DNA of 64,000 nt. Source: Exobasidium rhododendri. Taxonomy: Eukaryota; Basidiomycota; Exobasidiomycetes; Exobasidiales; Exobasidiaceae. Below, piece by piece: positions 53,861 through 64,000 of the stretch. Position numbers and translations under genes: made by a program. Below the pieces are notes generated by a model. The model had not been told where the DNA came from. It saw nothing but the letters and a program-made list of their open reading frames with translations, and did no database searches. Positions within the stretch are counted from its first letter, which is position 1, and each line of letters starts with the position of its first letter. The stretch is from assembly GCA_026210745.1 (NCBI GenBank), contig CP110630.1:1302001-1366000 (forward strand), read 5' to 3'.

Positions 53861-54542
53861 ATGTCGACCCAGCCATTGCTTCAAAGGACTGCCAATAAGC
53901 GGATCGCTCTGCCAGTCCGAGTCGAGCCCAAAGTATTCTTTGCCAGTGAGTTGCAACAGCACCAAATAATGCTACGAGGATGAGCATCCATACTGACTGT
54001 AAAACAACGGACAACTACATTGCAGACGAGCGAACATGTGAGTACGCTCACACATGTGACAGGCCAACAAGTGCAGGTGCTCACCACGATCTTTTCCCTG
54101 CACCAGTCCTATCATGGCTCAACTTCACTGTCACCCTATCGGCGCTCGCTGCTGGTCTGCTCAACTTTGGTGACAGTGTTGGTCGGATCAGTGCAGCCAT
54201 GTTCAGCTTTGTCGGTGAGCAAAAAAGCTGCTACGTGCTTGTATTGCCAGCAGTTGCTGACCACCTTTCCAATCTATCAATTAGCCATGGCTATCATGGT
54301 GTATGCCCTTGTCACATACCACTGGCGAGCATCTGCTATTCGAAATAAAGGAAGCGGGCCTTACGATGATCGTCTCGGTAAGTTCGATTTTTTATCATGT
54401 CATGTTCCTGCTTGACAACAGCGCTGACGACTTGCAATGCCCTCCTCCTCACTTTCCCTTTCTCTTAGGTCCCACCGTCCTATCTGTCCTCCTCCTCATT
54501 GCCGTCCTGGTCAACTTTATCCTTCGATTCCAAGACAAGTAA
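53861..54542 (+). CDS. VTC1: Vacuolar transporter chaperone 1 (Vtc1), DUF202 protein
   Basis: Five exons (53861-53945, 54027-54038, 54107-54214, 54285-54377, 54469-54542) give 123 residues. The sequence starts with a short tail and then [20 protein letters not shown], the hallmark of Vtc1/DUF202, with three membrane helices after it ([52 protein letters not shown]). Vtc1 is the membrane core subunit of the VTC complex that makes and translocates polyphosphate into the vacuole, and it helps V-ATPase and microautophagy. Exon 2 is only 12 nt and codes the N-E-R-T of the ANERT motif; GT-AG sites flank it, and skipping it would delete four conserved residues without frame change. Confidence 0.9.
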
Positions 54543-54853
54543 ACTTGGCCGAAGAGCATTTGCAATTTTCCATCTATACAGTCTTAAATAGTCCAAAGTC
54601 TCTGCTGTAAGATGGAAAGTCCCTATTATGCTGCTTTTGTAGCTTTCCCTTCCGTTTCTCGAGTGTAAACATATGTTCATGCGGACAAAGTCGAGGGAGT
54701 CGAGATCGTAAGTAGGACAAAACGCGTGCAGAGTAGTGCGTGAAATGGCTAAAGTAGTAGTAGAGAAGAAGACAGTCTATTTTGTTTTGCGTCGGTGTGC
54801 TCTCTTGTGTCGCATTATCCTTCAATCCCGGGCTTGTCTGCTCGGCTGTGTTG
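54543..54853. other. Intergenic between VTC1 and SWD1
   Basis: About 311 bp. It holds the VTC1 3' flank (AT-rich) and the SWD1 promoter; no protein-like frame. Confidence 0.35.
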
Positions 54854-56610
54854 ATGAATTTGAGTAGGTATTCGTGGTGAGAGGGTGGCAGTGTGCCGAA
54901 TGATTATGCCGGATGATGTGCTGCTAATCTCTCTCTGCAGACCCATTCGCAGTACAAGCGCCGGACTCCGTCGAAAGTATTCTCGAAAATGCAAGTGCTT
55001 CCTGCGTTCAGTTCAACAATGGAAAGGGACTCTTCGTAGGACAGTATCTTGCAATTGGCAGATCTGATGGATTCGTAGCAATCTGTAACGTAGAGACAAA
55101 GGGCTGCTTGCGCTTCTTGGAAGGTCACGTCAAAGCTGTCACCAGTGTTAGGTACATAAGGGAAAGGAAGATGAATGCGTGGAGGATAGCTTACTAAAGT
55201 GTCTCTGAAATTGCAGTTGGTCTACATACAATCGATATGTGGCATCATCCTCACTAGACTGGAACGTCATAATCTGGGACTTGGGAGCTGCCCGAGGGGA
55301 GAGGGCGAGGACCCTGCGATTCGATTCACCCATCAGCCGAGTGCAATTCTGTCCGACGAGCAGGTAAGGATTTTTAGGTCCTCGGAAGCATAACGAGCTT
55401 CTACTTCCTGATCTTCTATCCTTACCACACCAGTAAAGTTCTCATTGTCGTCCTTGAATCGCAACAGGCTATCCTTGTCGATCTAAGGAAGCGCAAGAGG
55501 ACTCTTGCACAAAGCGAGACAAATGGAGCGACCACCTCACATGACATTGGAATAGACAATGTTGTGGAAGTAAGGCACGAATTAAAGGGGCCGGAGCTGG
55601 ATGAGGGGGATGTCAGAAGGTGAGCAGAAATACGTACATTGCAGACCCACATGAGAGCGAGAGCTAGCTACTGATTGAATCTCGAACGCAGCTCCTCCAT
55701 CTTGTCGGCCGCCTTCACTCCAGATGGTCAACGAATCGTGGCGGGCACATCGAAGGGAGATCTGCTTGTATTTGATAGGATCAGCAGGAAGCTCGTCAAT
55801 CGGGTGCACACGAGCTCTTCAGGTGTAAGAGAGCTGGCGTTTGATCGTTCGGGAAGGTATGCATGGTCTCCAGCAGCCCGGCTAAGGGAGAGGCTATACG
55901 AAAAGTAGGCTCACATTGATTACTTGCTCAATCACAGAACCCTAGTGATCAATTCAAACGACCGAATCGTCCGACTCTTCACAGTCACCATCAAAAGGCA
56001 CAACGAAGACGGATCCGCTCTAGAGATTACCGCACTCCATCGCTTTCAGGATCTTGTGAACCGGACACCCTGGCGTGGAGTTGGCTTTAGTGGAGATGGC
56101 GAATACGTCTTTGGAGGCGCTTCTCATAAAGTAGCACATAATATTTACATTTGGGATCGTGGAGCAGGCGTACTTGACAAGATCCTCTCAGGTCCCCGGG
56201 ATTCTTTGATCGACGTAGACTGGCACCCTACCAGGCCAATGCTGGCTTCTGCCTCTAACGTTGGCATTGTCAATCTGTGGTCAACTCCACCTGTCGAGAA
56301 TTGGAGTGCCTACGCGCCGGGATTCGAGGAATTGGAGGAGAATATAGAATATGAAGAGAGGGAGGACGAGTTTGACTTGGAAGATGAGGAAGAGTTGACG
56401 AGGAGAAAGCAAGACGAGGAGGAAGCGTACGTTGAAATCAGACCCTCAGCGGCAAGGGCAGCAAAAGAAGAAAAGAGGATGACAGAAGTAGAAGAGCTTT
56501 TGTTGGAAGAAGAGGAAGACGACTCCGACGACGACCACGACGAAGCGTTCATTATACCTGTACGATTATCCTTAGACGATCTTCTTCCCGATCTTGAGGG
56601 GGAAGGGTAG
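54854..56610 (+). CDS. SWD1: COMPASS complex subunit Swd1 (RBBP5 homologue)
   Basis: Six exons (54854-54863, 54941-55151, 55217-55363, 55434-55619, 55692-55856, 55938-56610) give 463 residues. Exon 1 has only 10 nt and codes MNL plus one base; the protein starts MNLNPFAVQ, the pattern MNL- seen at the start of RBBP5. WD repeats are clear: AIGRSDGFVAICNVETKGCL with FLEGHVKAVTSVSWS, ASSSLDWNVIIWDLG, DSPISRVQFCPTSRKVLIVV, IVAGTSKGDLLVFDRISRKL and VINSNDRIVRLFTV, AHNIYIWDRGAGVLDKIL, WHPTRPMLASASNVGIVNLW. Swd1/RBBP5 is a scaffold of Set1/COMPASS, the histone H3K4 methyltransferase. The C-terminus is very acidic (EEREDEFDLEDEEELT). Confidence 0.92.
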
Positions 56611-57129
56611 TCCCGAGTCCGCTTCATCGCATATACACCACCATACTTGAATGACATGACAATGCTGCTATCAGATGTATGCTGCTTGTGACGTTTCTTA
56701 GCTTCTTCGCGAGGCAACTAAACTTTACTGGTCCGTGCAGTTTCCCGGACCTGCAGCCAGCTACAGTTGCTTGATGTCAAATGAAGAAAAGATAAGGACG
56801 GGCCCCCCACCCTCACCCGGACCTCCCCTCGGCCAACCCCATCCTTCTCGCACATTCCAGCCGAGTCTCCTCCCTTGTCCGTCCTGCTAGGGCGCAAGTC
56901 TTTGCCATTGCGCCTTGTGGTGAGTGAGAGGAAGACTTCTGAGCGCGAACAGACACTCGAGAGCCTTTTCGCGAACATTCTATCGACTATGAATGCACGG
57001 GCTGAATAGGAAGGAAGTGTCATAAACCTGAAGCTGACGCCGCCCTTTCCTCGTTGTCCCCTCCCTTTTCCAATTTTGCCTCACCCCTTCAAATCCCAAA
57101 AGCCAGTCAATTGAAGGCACATCAAAGTT
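56611..57129. promoter_or_regulatory. Intergenic, promoter of the siderophore acyltransferase
   Basis: About 520 bp. GATAAG at 56791-56796 is a possible GATA-factor site; siderophore genes in smut fungi are repressed by the GATA factor Urbs1. Only one such site is seen. No gene is identified. Confidence 0.4.
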
Positions 57130-58600
57130 ATGGAAGTTGCCAATTTCCACTCTGCTCTCACGCACACTGCCCAAAGTACCGAATCACAGTGGCTTACGTC
57201 AGGGGCTTCCAAGAATTTCACCTTAGCTCTACCAGATGGCACTTCGCTAAGCTTTGATGTCAAGGTGAAGGACTCTAGTGGTCTGAAGAGTATCGACTTG
57301 ATACAGATAACAATATGGATGAACCACAAGCTCATCGAAGATGAACGTCGAGCGTCGAATGGAGGAAGCAGCTTCAACAAACCTCTTGCCAAATTTCTTA
57401 ATCCTGATCATTTTCCAATCACCATCCAATGTCAACCTCCACTACCCAAGTACAAGACAGTGGAAGAAGAGCCCGATGACAACTCACCGGCAATGAGAGC
57501 TTCCAGATGTGCGACTGCTCAAATCGACACTTCCAAATATAGCGAAGGGAACATGTCGTCCGAGCAGATCACAGCCACTGTGTGGGTGCAGTTGTATGTC
57601 ATGATGTCACTGCTGCCAAGTGAAGAGGCTATAAATGTCTATTTCGAGCATCAGGAGGGTGGTCTGGACATAGGTGCACTTCTTCAGGCTTCTGGACTAG
57701 GCGTTCGGCATCCCATCAAAGATAATCAGACCAGCTCTACCAGCAGGGTGATCCTGTGCCCGAGAGCTGCATTTTGGCAGTCAAATTACCCGTTCTCGCA
57801 GAGTCCTTGGTTACTGAATCAAAATACCAAAGGAAACACCTTGACCAGTGCTTGCCTTCCCACCTCGTATATCGTCACCGCCAACGTCAAGCACCCTCAG
57901 CGTCCTGCCAAGTATATGCCAGCAAAAAGACCTCTCTATACTCGATATATCATGGAGCTAGGAGAGACACTCACCTTCGAGGTCGCTTCCAGCAAGGATG
58001 CCGCCTTTGTCAAGCAATTCTCAGCATGGCAGAATTCGGATAGAGTCAGTGCAGGTTGGCGACAGAAGGGAAGTGAGGAAGAGCATCGTCAGTATCTTGA
58101 GTCAGTGGAGAAATCAGCGAGCTCGATTGGTCTGGTGGGAAAGTGGGACGGTCAACCTTGGGGCTACATGGAGATCTACTGGGTCAAAGAGAGTAATGTA
58201 GGGCCTTACTACGATGCTCAAGATTACGATCGAGGATTTCACGCTCTTGTAGGGGAAGAAAACTTTCGTGGACCTCATCGAGTGAGAAGCTGGATGGGGA
58301 GCTTGATCCACATGCTCTTCTTGCTCGACCCCAGAACAGAAAGGGTCTTGTTGGAGCCGAGGGCAAGCAACTATAAGATGATCAACTACGCTCAGATGTG
58401 CGGTGGTCATGTGGAGAAGGTGAGTCTGTGCCGGGAAAGAGAGGAGAAAAGAAGCAAATCTCGTAGTCCCCTTTTACTGACCAGACCCTTTCCTTTTCTT
58501 TCCACAGCTCATTGATCTGTCTCACAAGCGAGCCGCTCTCGTCGTAATTCCACGAGAGGGCTTCTTTCAGCTGTGTCCCCTCGGTCCCCTCCCCGCATGA
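57130..58600 (+). CDS. Siderophore N-acyltransferase (AlcB/IucB-type GNAT)
   Basis: Two exons, 57130-58419 and 58508-58600, give 460 residues. The C-terminal half matches the acyltransferases that acylate N5-hydroxyornithine: FVKQFSAWQNSDRVSAGWRQ, WDGQPWGYMEIYWVKESNVG, RGFHALVGEENFRGPHRVRS and ERVLLEPRASNYKMINYAQM with CGGHVEKLIDLSHKRAALVV. The family includes SidF/SidL/Fer5 and bacterial IucB. It builds hydroxamate ligands of ferrichrome- or fusarinine-type siderophores, in peroxisomes or cytosol. The protein ends PLGPLPA and has no SKL. No neighbouring siderophore gene (monooxygenase, NRPS, transporter) is in the window. Confidence 0.88.
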
Positions 58601-59829
58601 CCGTAAAAGGACATGCATTGAAAAAGAAAAAAGAGGAAAGAGTGAATTGCTGCCATTTGTACTATATATCTCGCGAAAAAGAAAAAGGACAAGAATACGA
58701 TAGGGACATCAGGAAGCAAAGTAGCTGTGGGAGAAAAAGGCAAGAAGGTAGGGAGTTGATCAGATCCTACACTCTCACACCGCCGATGACGAGACGCATT
58801 TACCCACCCTCCGTGATTCAGATGAAGAGTTTGACCAGTCATGATGTTGCTGCAACCATTGTCGGCAAGGAACACGTACGATGGCCCCATCTCGGCAGGC
58901 TGAGCAGGTCGGCCGTGGAGAGGAGTGCCTCCTACAGCGTACTCTTCCGTCTCGTCTGGATTCTGGCTTGCCGGGATCAGGGGCGTGTAGACTGGTCCTG
59001 GCGCGACGGCGTTGACGCGGATACCTCTGGGAGGGGAGAGGGCGTTAGAGCTCGGAAGAACACTCTCTGGTCACTCTATCATTTCTGCAACATACCTCGG
59101 CGCCAGCTGCTGTGCCAGACTTCGAGTCAATGAGTGGAGAGCACCCTTTGTGGCCGAGTAATCGACCTTGTTCGCCGAGCCTCTGTATGCCGTCACACTG
59201 CCTGAGATGATGATGGCGCTACCCCTACGAAGATGAGGGATAGAGTACTTGATCAATGCCATAGTTCCTAGCACATTCGATCGGAAAGTAGATTCGACAT
59301 CTTCCATCTTGATGTCTTCAAACTTCTTGCACGGAATCTGCTTGCTTGCATTGCTCACTACAATGTCTAATTTCCCAAAGTGGGCCAAATGCTTCTCCAC
59401 CAAGGTCTGAACATACTTCTCATCTCGAATGTCACCTGGGATGGTGTAGATTTCGCTCTCGCCCATAGGTGCTTGCTTTGCCATCTTGACAACGTTGTCA
59501 GCGTCCTCCTGCTCTTCCGGCAGATAGGCAATGCTGACTTTACAACCCTCCCGAGCAAACATTAAAGCGACGCTTCGACCTATTCCAGAGTCACCGCCAG
59601 TCACGATCGCAGTCTTCCCTTGCAGTCGTCCATTCCCTTTGTACTCTTCCAGGTAAGGCTTTCCGTCGTCGTCCCACTTCTCAAGTTGAATGTGCTCGGC
59701 AAGTGGGTCCATCCGACTGTCTAATCCAGGAAGATTCTGATTTTGTTTTCCAGGTGCGTAATTGGGGTAAGCGGTGATAAGATCGTGCTCCTTGCCCGCC
59801 TCATGCTGTTCCTTCTTGGATGTAGACAT
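58567..59829 (-). CDS. Short-chain dehydrogenase/reductase (YhdF/YhxC-like), C-terminal end uncertain
   Basis: Two exons on the minus strand, 59829-59096 and 59026-58567, give 397 residues if read to the first stop. The cofactor loop is TAIVTGGDSGIGRSVALMFA, the NNAG-equivalent is DIVVSNASKQ, and the active site is Ser ... Tyr-x-x-x-Lys in SGSVTAYRGSANKVDYSATK. MTGQTLHLNHGGWVNA is the usual family end. The open frame then adds about 70 atypical, hydrophobic residues and overlaps the last 34 nt of the siderophore acyltransferase on the other strand. An in-frame intron from about 58781 to 58725 (GTGTGA...CCCACAG) would instead end at TGA 58709 with the tail YFAS. The first 45 residues are a typical polar extension of this SDR subgroup. 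Confidence 0.82.
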
Positions 59830-60884
59830 GTTTTCACGTAGGGTGGAAGATTCGGTTGCAATTAGGCAGGTTCTTTATCACTTCCTCCCTTCCTCTCCCT
59901 CTTTATAGTCTTCACAGGAAGATTCTCGCAGCGGCGTCTTCTTAGGTCAGGGTCCGGCGCAATGACGCGCGGTGAACTCTACCAATGGCTTTTCCCCATT
60001 ATTCGTGATGTGGAGCAAGCCACTACCGCCTTGTCGCGGTACCGAGAGTGTGTGTACCTTTTGAATTCTCGCCAAGACTGTAGCAAAGGAGGCAGAAGGG
60101 GTGGTGTTTCAGGTGGCGCCAAGTGAAGTGTAATGGTAAGAAGAAAGACGGATGATGGATGATACATAGATTAGGAGACTCGTAGCAGTGATACATGTAC
60201 CGCTACTTCAGGATCAGGCTGGGCGGAAGGAGTGATGGGCTACAGGCGACGATTAGCAGAACAAATTTCTCACAGCGCAATCGTGATGCCGCAAATTGCT
60301 CTGCTTCGAAATCGTCGTTCATGCGGCCGTCACTCATATTGGAGAAAAGGAAAACCAGACCATTGTTGATTGCTAATAAAAGAATGCTGCAATTTGGGCG
60401 CTCAAACCCACTACTTTACGAGTCGGAAAGTGGGGAACCGTGTGTTGAATTACTGGTGTCTGCGCTTGGTATATGCCGTCTTGTGGTAGTTTACCTTAAG
60501 ACTACTCCGAAGTCAATTGCACCGTCTCCTTTTCTTCACAATTGGCAGCACTCCTTAATATGTCACAGCGAGATACTCTCACAGCGCAAAATATAGGGGT
60601 ACACAGACTGCGCCCCCACGATATTCTTTCCTGCTCGCGATGGCATTGCTGTTCCTAAAAGGATCTGTATATATTCTTCTTACTGGTCTACGCCTCTCCT
60701 GTCACACCCTACTCACTAAATCTCGCCCCCTCGTCCCTTCTCCCTCCTCCCATCTCCTTCGTTACTTCCACTCCGCCACGGTCACTTCATTTGTTACTTC
60801 TTAGACTACCTCCCCTTCGGCCTGATCCCCACACTCCTCACACCCTTTCTCCATCTTTCACGACCAAGCAACAAAGTCCTCGCA
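59830..60884. other. 1-kb intergenic region with a 13-bp direct repeat
   Basis: TCTCACAGCGCAA occurs at 60268-60280 and again at 60577-60589, about 310 bp apart. The open frame 60195-60596 between them is composition-poor and not convincing as a gene. Pyrimidine-rich sequence at about 60700-60860 precedes the next start and is probably its leader region. Confidence 0.45.
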
Positions 60885-63006
60885 ATGGCCAAGGGACTGT
60901 ATGCTTTCGTCTCTGTAGTAGCTCTGACGATTATCTGTGCCGCACCTTCAGTATTCGCTCGTGAGTAACTGTCCTTTTGCGCTGTCGTACGTTCGACGCG
61001 AGACAACAGTGACACTGATACTCTATGAACAGACGGTGGTCACAATCATGGCGGCCTTAGTGTGTCTAAGCGAACGGAATCTGCTGCTGCTGCCAGTGTA
61101 ATGAAGCCGTACATTGTGTCGAAGCTACACGATCCCAAGAGTGAAGGCGTGGGGTACTGCAAAGCATCTGCAACGGGCACTCTTCAAGACTTTGGTGAAG
61201 TAGACACAACTTGCTTCGTGCACTGGTCCGACAAGCTGAAGCAGGTGACTGGTGAGTGTGGCATTTGTAGGGGGGCCCGATGAATTGAATTGCTTGACAC
61301 TGACGAGGACTCCCTTTCGGAAATGCGATTCGTAAGGGTCTTACAACGATGCGACGTCGCATTCCAGCATTCAGGCCAACTGGACATCCTGCCTCGAGAA
61401 GGCCTATCACACCGAGACAATCAAAGTAGGCGGCAAGGAAGTTATCACGGAGACTGCCGTGGAAAAGTGCGGAGGCGTACGGTTTACCATTGATCTGCCG
61501 ACCGAGCTTGATTGCACCAAATCTGGCACCAAATGGACGTGCATCGGCACGCTGCCTGATGTGACTTGCGACAGCAACGGTACCAGTAGTGCCAAGATTT
61601 CGAACACTACAACGAAAGCCTCTCCAAAATCGTCAAAGCCTGTCACGAGTGGCACGGAATCTGGTGAGAAGTCTGCTGCAAAGGAGGCCACCACCGCGCC
61701 CGTCTCCACCAGCGAAGGTACGGAGAGCAATATCAAGTCTACAACAGGCGCAAGCACTACCCCTGCCACCAAGCAGTCAAATCTAAAGAACACAGAACAG
61801 CAACTGACAAAACAGGACAATGTCGTTAAGAGTGGCAATTTGGGCGACTCGACCACAACAGCTACCTCTGGAAGGAAGCAAACGGACAATACTCCGACGG
61901 CACAGTCAGAAGTGCCAGATGTGAGCGGCAGTAGCTCGAAAGGAACCACGTCCGCGGATGAGAGTGGCTGCGACAAGGAGGAAGGAAGGGAGACACCCTC
62001 AAGTGAGACAATTTCGTCTACCACTACGGGAAATGTGGCCAACACGCACCAGAAGTCGTCGTCCCAGTACCCTCCTACGTCAAGCGGTAGACAGAGCCAG
62101 CAAGTACCGTCCAGCAGCACGTACGGCTCGAACGACACGACTTCTTCCACAACCGCACCCAACAACACAGGCTACAGCTACAGCAGCGGCAAAGAGAGCA
62201 CGGCCCCCTGCGATTGCGAGGAAGATGACAAGATCGAGGGTGTCAAGAGCTCCACAACCACAACCACTGTCAAGACAAGTCCATCGTCATCGTCGTCCTC
62301 GACAGGCTCTTCCGGTGGCAAGGGAGCTTTCAACGAATTGACGGATGTTGACCAGGGATTCACAAGCTCGGATTCGGGCTCACAGCGAAGTAGCGGTGCG
62401 GATGATAGCAATACAGTGGGCAGCAACACGCCAAATGGAGTGACCTTTGGTGTCACACTGAACGGACAAGGCCTCACCCCTTCTGTTCAGACCAAGGACG
62501 ACAATTATGGCACTGGAGACAGCAGCCTACGAGGAGGTAGCAGCAGCCCTTCTAGCACACAGCAAGCAGGGATCTCCTATGGCGAAAGTGACGTCAATCA
62601 GAGTAAACCAAATTCAAAACCAGGACAGGGACTCCTTTCGGGAGGAAATGCTACTTATGATGTCGGTGAGAGTGACCAAGGCACAAGGCCAGGCATTCAA
62701 GCTGATAGCGAGAATTATAGTAATGGCAATCAGACGAGTGGTGTACAAACAGGCGCCAGCTATTCTGGTGACTCGCCTAGCGATACCCCTACTTCAACAA
62801 AGGGAACGTCGGATGGGCAAGACACTTCGACGGACGAGGATGACGGCGATCAAAGCGGAAAACCCAGCGGAAATTATCCGAAATCGTCCGGTGCTTCGAG
62901 TGGAAGGAAGGCTAGCGCCTCAGCGGGCACTAATGACGGGCAGCCCTCGGTGTCTGGCTCCTACACTAAGCGATTCCACAAGCGGTGGATGAAGAACAAC
63001 TTGTAG
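60885..63006 (+). CDS. Large secreted Ser/Thr-rich protein with a Cys-containing N-terminal domain
   Basis: Three exons (60885-60960, 61033-61251, 61337-63006) give 654 residues. The signal peptide is MAKGLYAFVSVVALTIICAA with cleavage near VFAHGG; a Kex2-type KR site follows (SVSKR). The N-terminal domain (about residues 35-160) has conserved-looking cysteines (VGYCKAS, TTCFVHW, WTSCLE, EKCGGV, DCTK, WTCIG, VTCDSNG). Residues 160-630 are low-complexity Ser/Thr/Gly/Asn-rich text typical of an O-glycosylated stalk; a stretch PCDCEED sits in it. It ends KRFHKRWMKNNL. I do not recognise a family. The acceptor of intron 2 (CGTAAG at 61331-61336) is not a strong one but gives perfect frame continuity; an alternative is CAG at 61378. 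Confidence 0.72.
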
Positions 63007-63091
63007 ACGCGCATTCCTCCCTCCTTTTCTCTCCTGTCCCCTCAACGTCTTCCCTCTCTCCTCTCATCATTGTTTCATCCCATGAACACGT

Positions 63092-64000
63092 TCAAGTCTT
63101 TCCATCCTCTCCTCCTGCAGGACTGGTCAGTGTGCGGAGCGTAAATTGGAGGATAGATGCCCAGTCAGCAACGACTGCTTCCACTTTCTCCTTCTGCCAG
63201 ATGTAAGGATTGAAGGCCGACGTGAGTGTCAAGCAATCACGGAACGTATGTGACCTGTTCTGCAAGACAGAACCACAATCGAAGTTGGCCATCAAGACTT
63301 TCTCTACGTTCCAAGAAAGCGCTGCACCTGTATATCTGCGCTTTATAGACCTTTCAAGGACGCCGTCAGATACAATGCCCATGGGTACAGGCGCCTGCTT
63401 TCCAAGGTCTTGACGCGGCGATGGCGGTCTTGTCTTCATGAAGCTGTTGAAGGCTATAATATCATCGAGGCCAGCATCCCCCTGACGTATCTTTATGAGG
63501 TGATTGAGGACGTTGGCCATGCTAAGGACGACCAAGGTATCCTCTCTTGTTTGTGGACTGCCGCAAAGGACATTGTCTGACAGGTCCGAACAGTCAAAAA
63601 GTGCGAAGAGTGCGCCGATGGCATTTCCGAAATATGGGGTGTCGACCAATCCCAGGTCTTTACGAATGTTGATGGAGATGATGTAGTTCAATTTTGACGA
63701 TCTCTGGGCCGGGTAAGACTTCATCAAGGCTACGAAAAGCGATGCATTGGCCAATTGAGAGATGGTGATCTTGATCTCTTTTGCCTGACGGAGGAGCGTC
63801 GATGAGTCTGCTTCGTTGAATGTGTGCCGCACAGCAGCAAATCGGACACCCATGGACGAAAGATTGAGCGGTGTTGCAGGATATAGAGCATGCGCATTCT
63901 GAGGAGGAAGGAAGGAGTGAATCATATCAACTTCATCAGTGCTTCGTCGATGGGAGAAGGCTTGCGATTACCCAGTGATCTCAAGTAATTCCGCCACTCA
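63092..64000 (-). CDS. Condensation-type acyltransferase fragment (BAHD/Tri3/PapA5-like), 5' end outside the window
   Basis: The minus-strand frame up to at least 63925 codes about 278 residues, ending with the stop at 63092. Text includes IKITISQLANASLFVALMKS, YPAQ, YIISINIRKDLGLVDTPYFG with NAIGALFALF and GAALSWNVEKVLMANFDCGS. YFGN plus a later SW-x(7-10)-DFG-like block recalls the C-terminal half of fungal O-acyltransferases in the chloramphenicol-acetyltransferase/condensation superfamily (for example Tri3, Tri101, BAHD). The HHxxxDG motif would be upstream and is not visible. An acceptor-like AG at 63942-63943 (minus strand) suggests an intron, so the reading upstream of 63941 is uncertain. 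The substrate is unknown. Confidence 0.55.

Noticed and set aside
60195-60596. 133-codon + frame in the gap before the secreted protein
   Set aside because: No recognisable domain, arbitrary composition, no promoter or codon pattern like the neighbours.
61407-62168. 253-codon minus-strand frame
   Set aside because: Reverse of the Ser/Thr-rich secreted protein gene; Val/Leu/Ser-rich from codon reversal, no domains.

Overview
The window looks like nuclear DNA from a filamentous or dimorphic basidiomycete, most likely a smut-lineage fungus (Ustilaginomycotina or close by). Signs are short spliceosomal introns (about 50-110 bp, GTGAGT-type donors), genes on both strands with very short intergenic spaces, an SREBP-type sterol regulator, a fungal fluoride exporter, a siderophore N-acyltransferase, LysM and GPI-anchored secreted proteins, and a nuclear tRNA with an anticodon-loop intron. 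The lineage is an inference from gene content. No bacterial operon, CRISPR array or phage was seen.

Layout. 1-9 kb: SREBP (runs off the left edge), a GPI-anchored surface protein, the excision-repair nuclease subunit Rad10/ERCC1, a secreted LysM protein. 9-18 kb: a PLP aminotransferase, cyclin H, cystathionine gamma-lyase, ceramide synthase, HIS3, CstF-64/Rna15. 18-26 kb: a small membrane protein, eIF2B delta, tRNA-Trp, GAR transformylase, cytochrome c heme lyase, fluoride exporter, tubulin chaperone A, a small mitochondrial-type protein only 26 bp ahead of UMP/CMP kinase. 26-32 kb: two tandem extended-SDR reductases, RRP7, GGPP synthase. 32-34 kb: gene debris (a broken nucleoporin Nup192-like fragment joined to a C2H2 zinc-finger fragment). 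34-42 kb: a fatty-acid-hydroxylase family enzyme, TRM112, ATG16, peroxisomal acyl-CoA thioesterase, PP4 regulatory subunit 2. 42.17-43.59 kb: an AT-rich DNA transposon with 30-bp terminal inverted repeats flanked by TA. 43.6-54.5 kb: a GCFC splicing factor, an ML/NPC2-type lipid-binding protein, an Atos-domain protein, a xanthine/uric acid permease, VTC1. 54.8-64 kb: COMPASS subunit Swd1, siderophore acyltransferase, an SDR, a secreted Ser/Thr-rich protein, and part of a condensation-type acyltransferase.

Most genes are unrelated housekeeping genes placed convergently or divergently, so there is no single pathway cluster. Loose themes are membrane lipids and isoprenoids (SREBP, ceramide synthase, GGPP synthase, hydroxylase, thioesterase, ML protein) and secreted or surface proteins. 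The most noteworthy structural findings are the intact-ended transposon whose right terminal repeat supplies an in-frame ATG to the neighbouring splicing-factor gene; the chimeric nucleoporin/zinc-finger relic; a ubiquitin-interacting-motif-like tail on Rad10; very small exons in VTC1 (12 nt), SWD1 (10 nt), HIS3 (11 nt) and PP4R2 (19 nt); and the 26-bp gap that suggests a dicistronic transcript.

All splice models were read by eye from donor/acceptor motifs and frame continuity. Multi-exon phases were checked by arithmetic, but no alignment or transcript was available.
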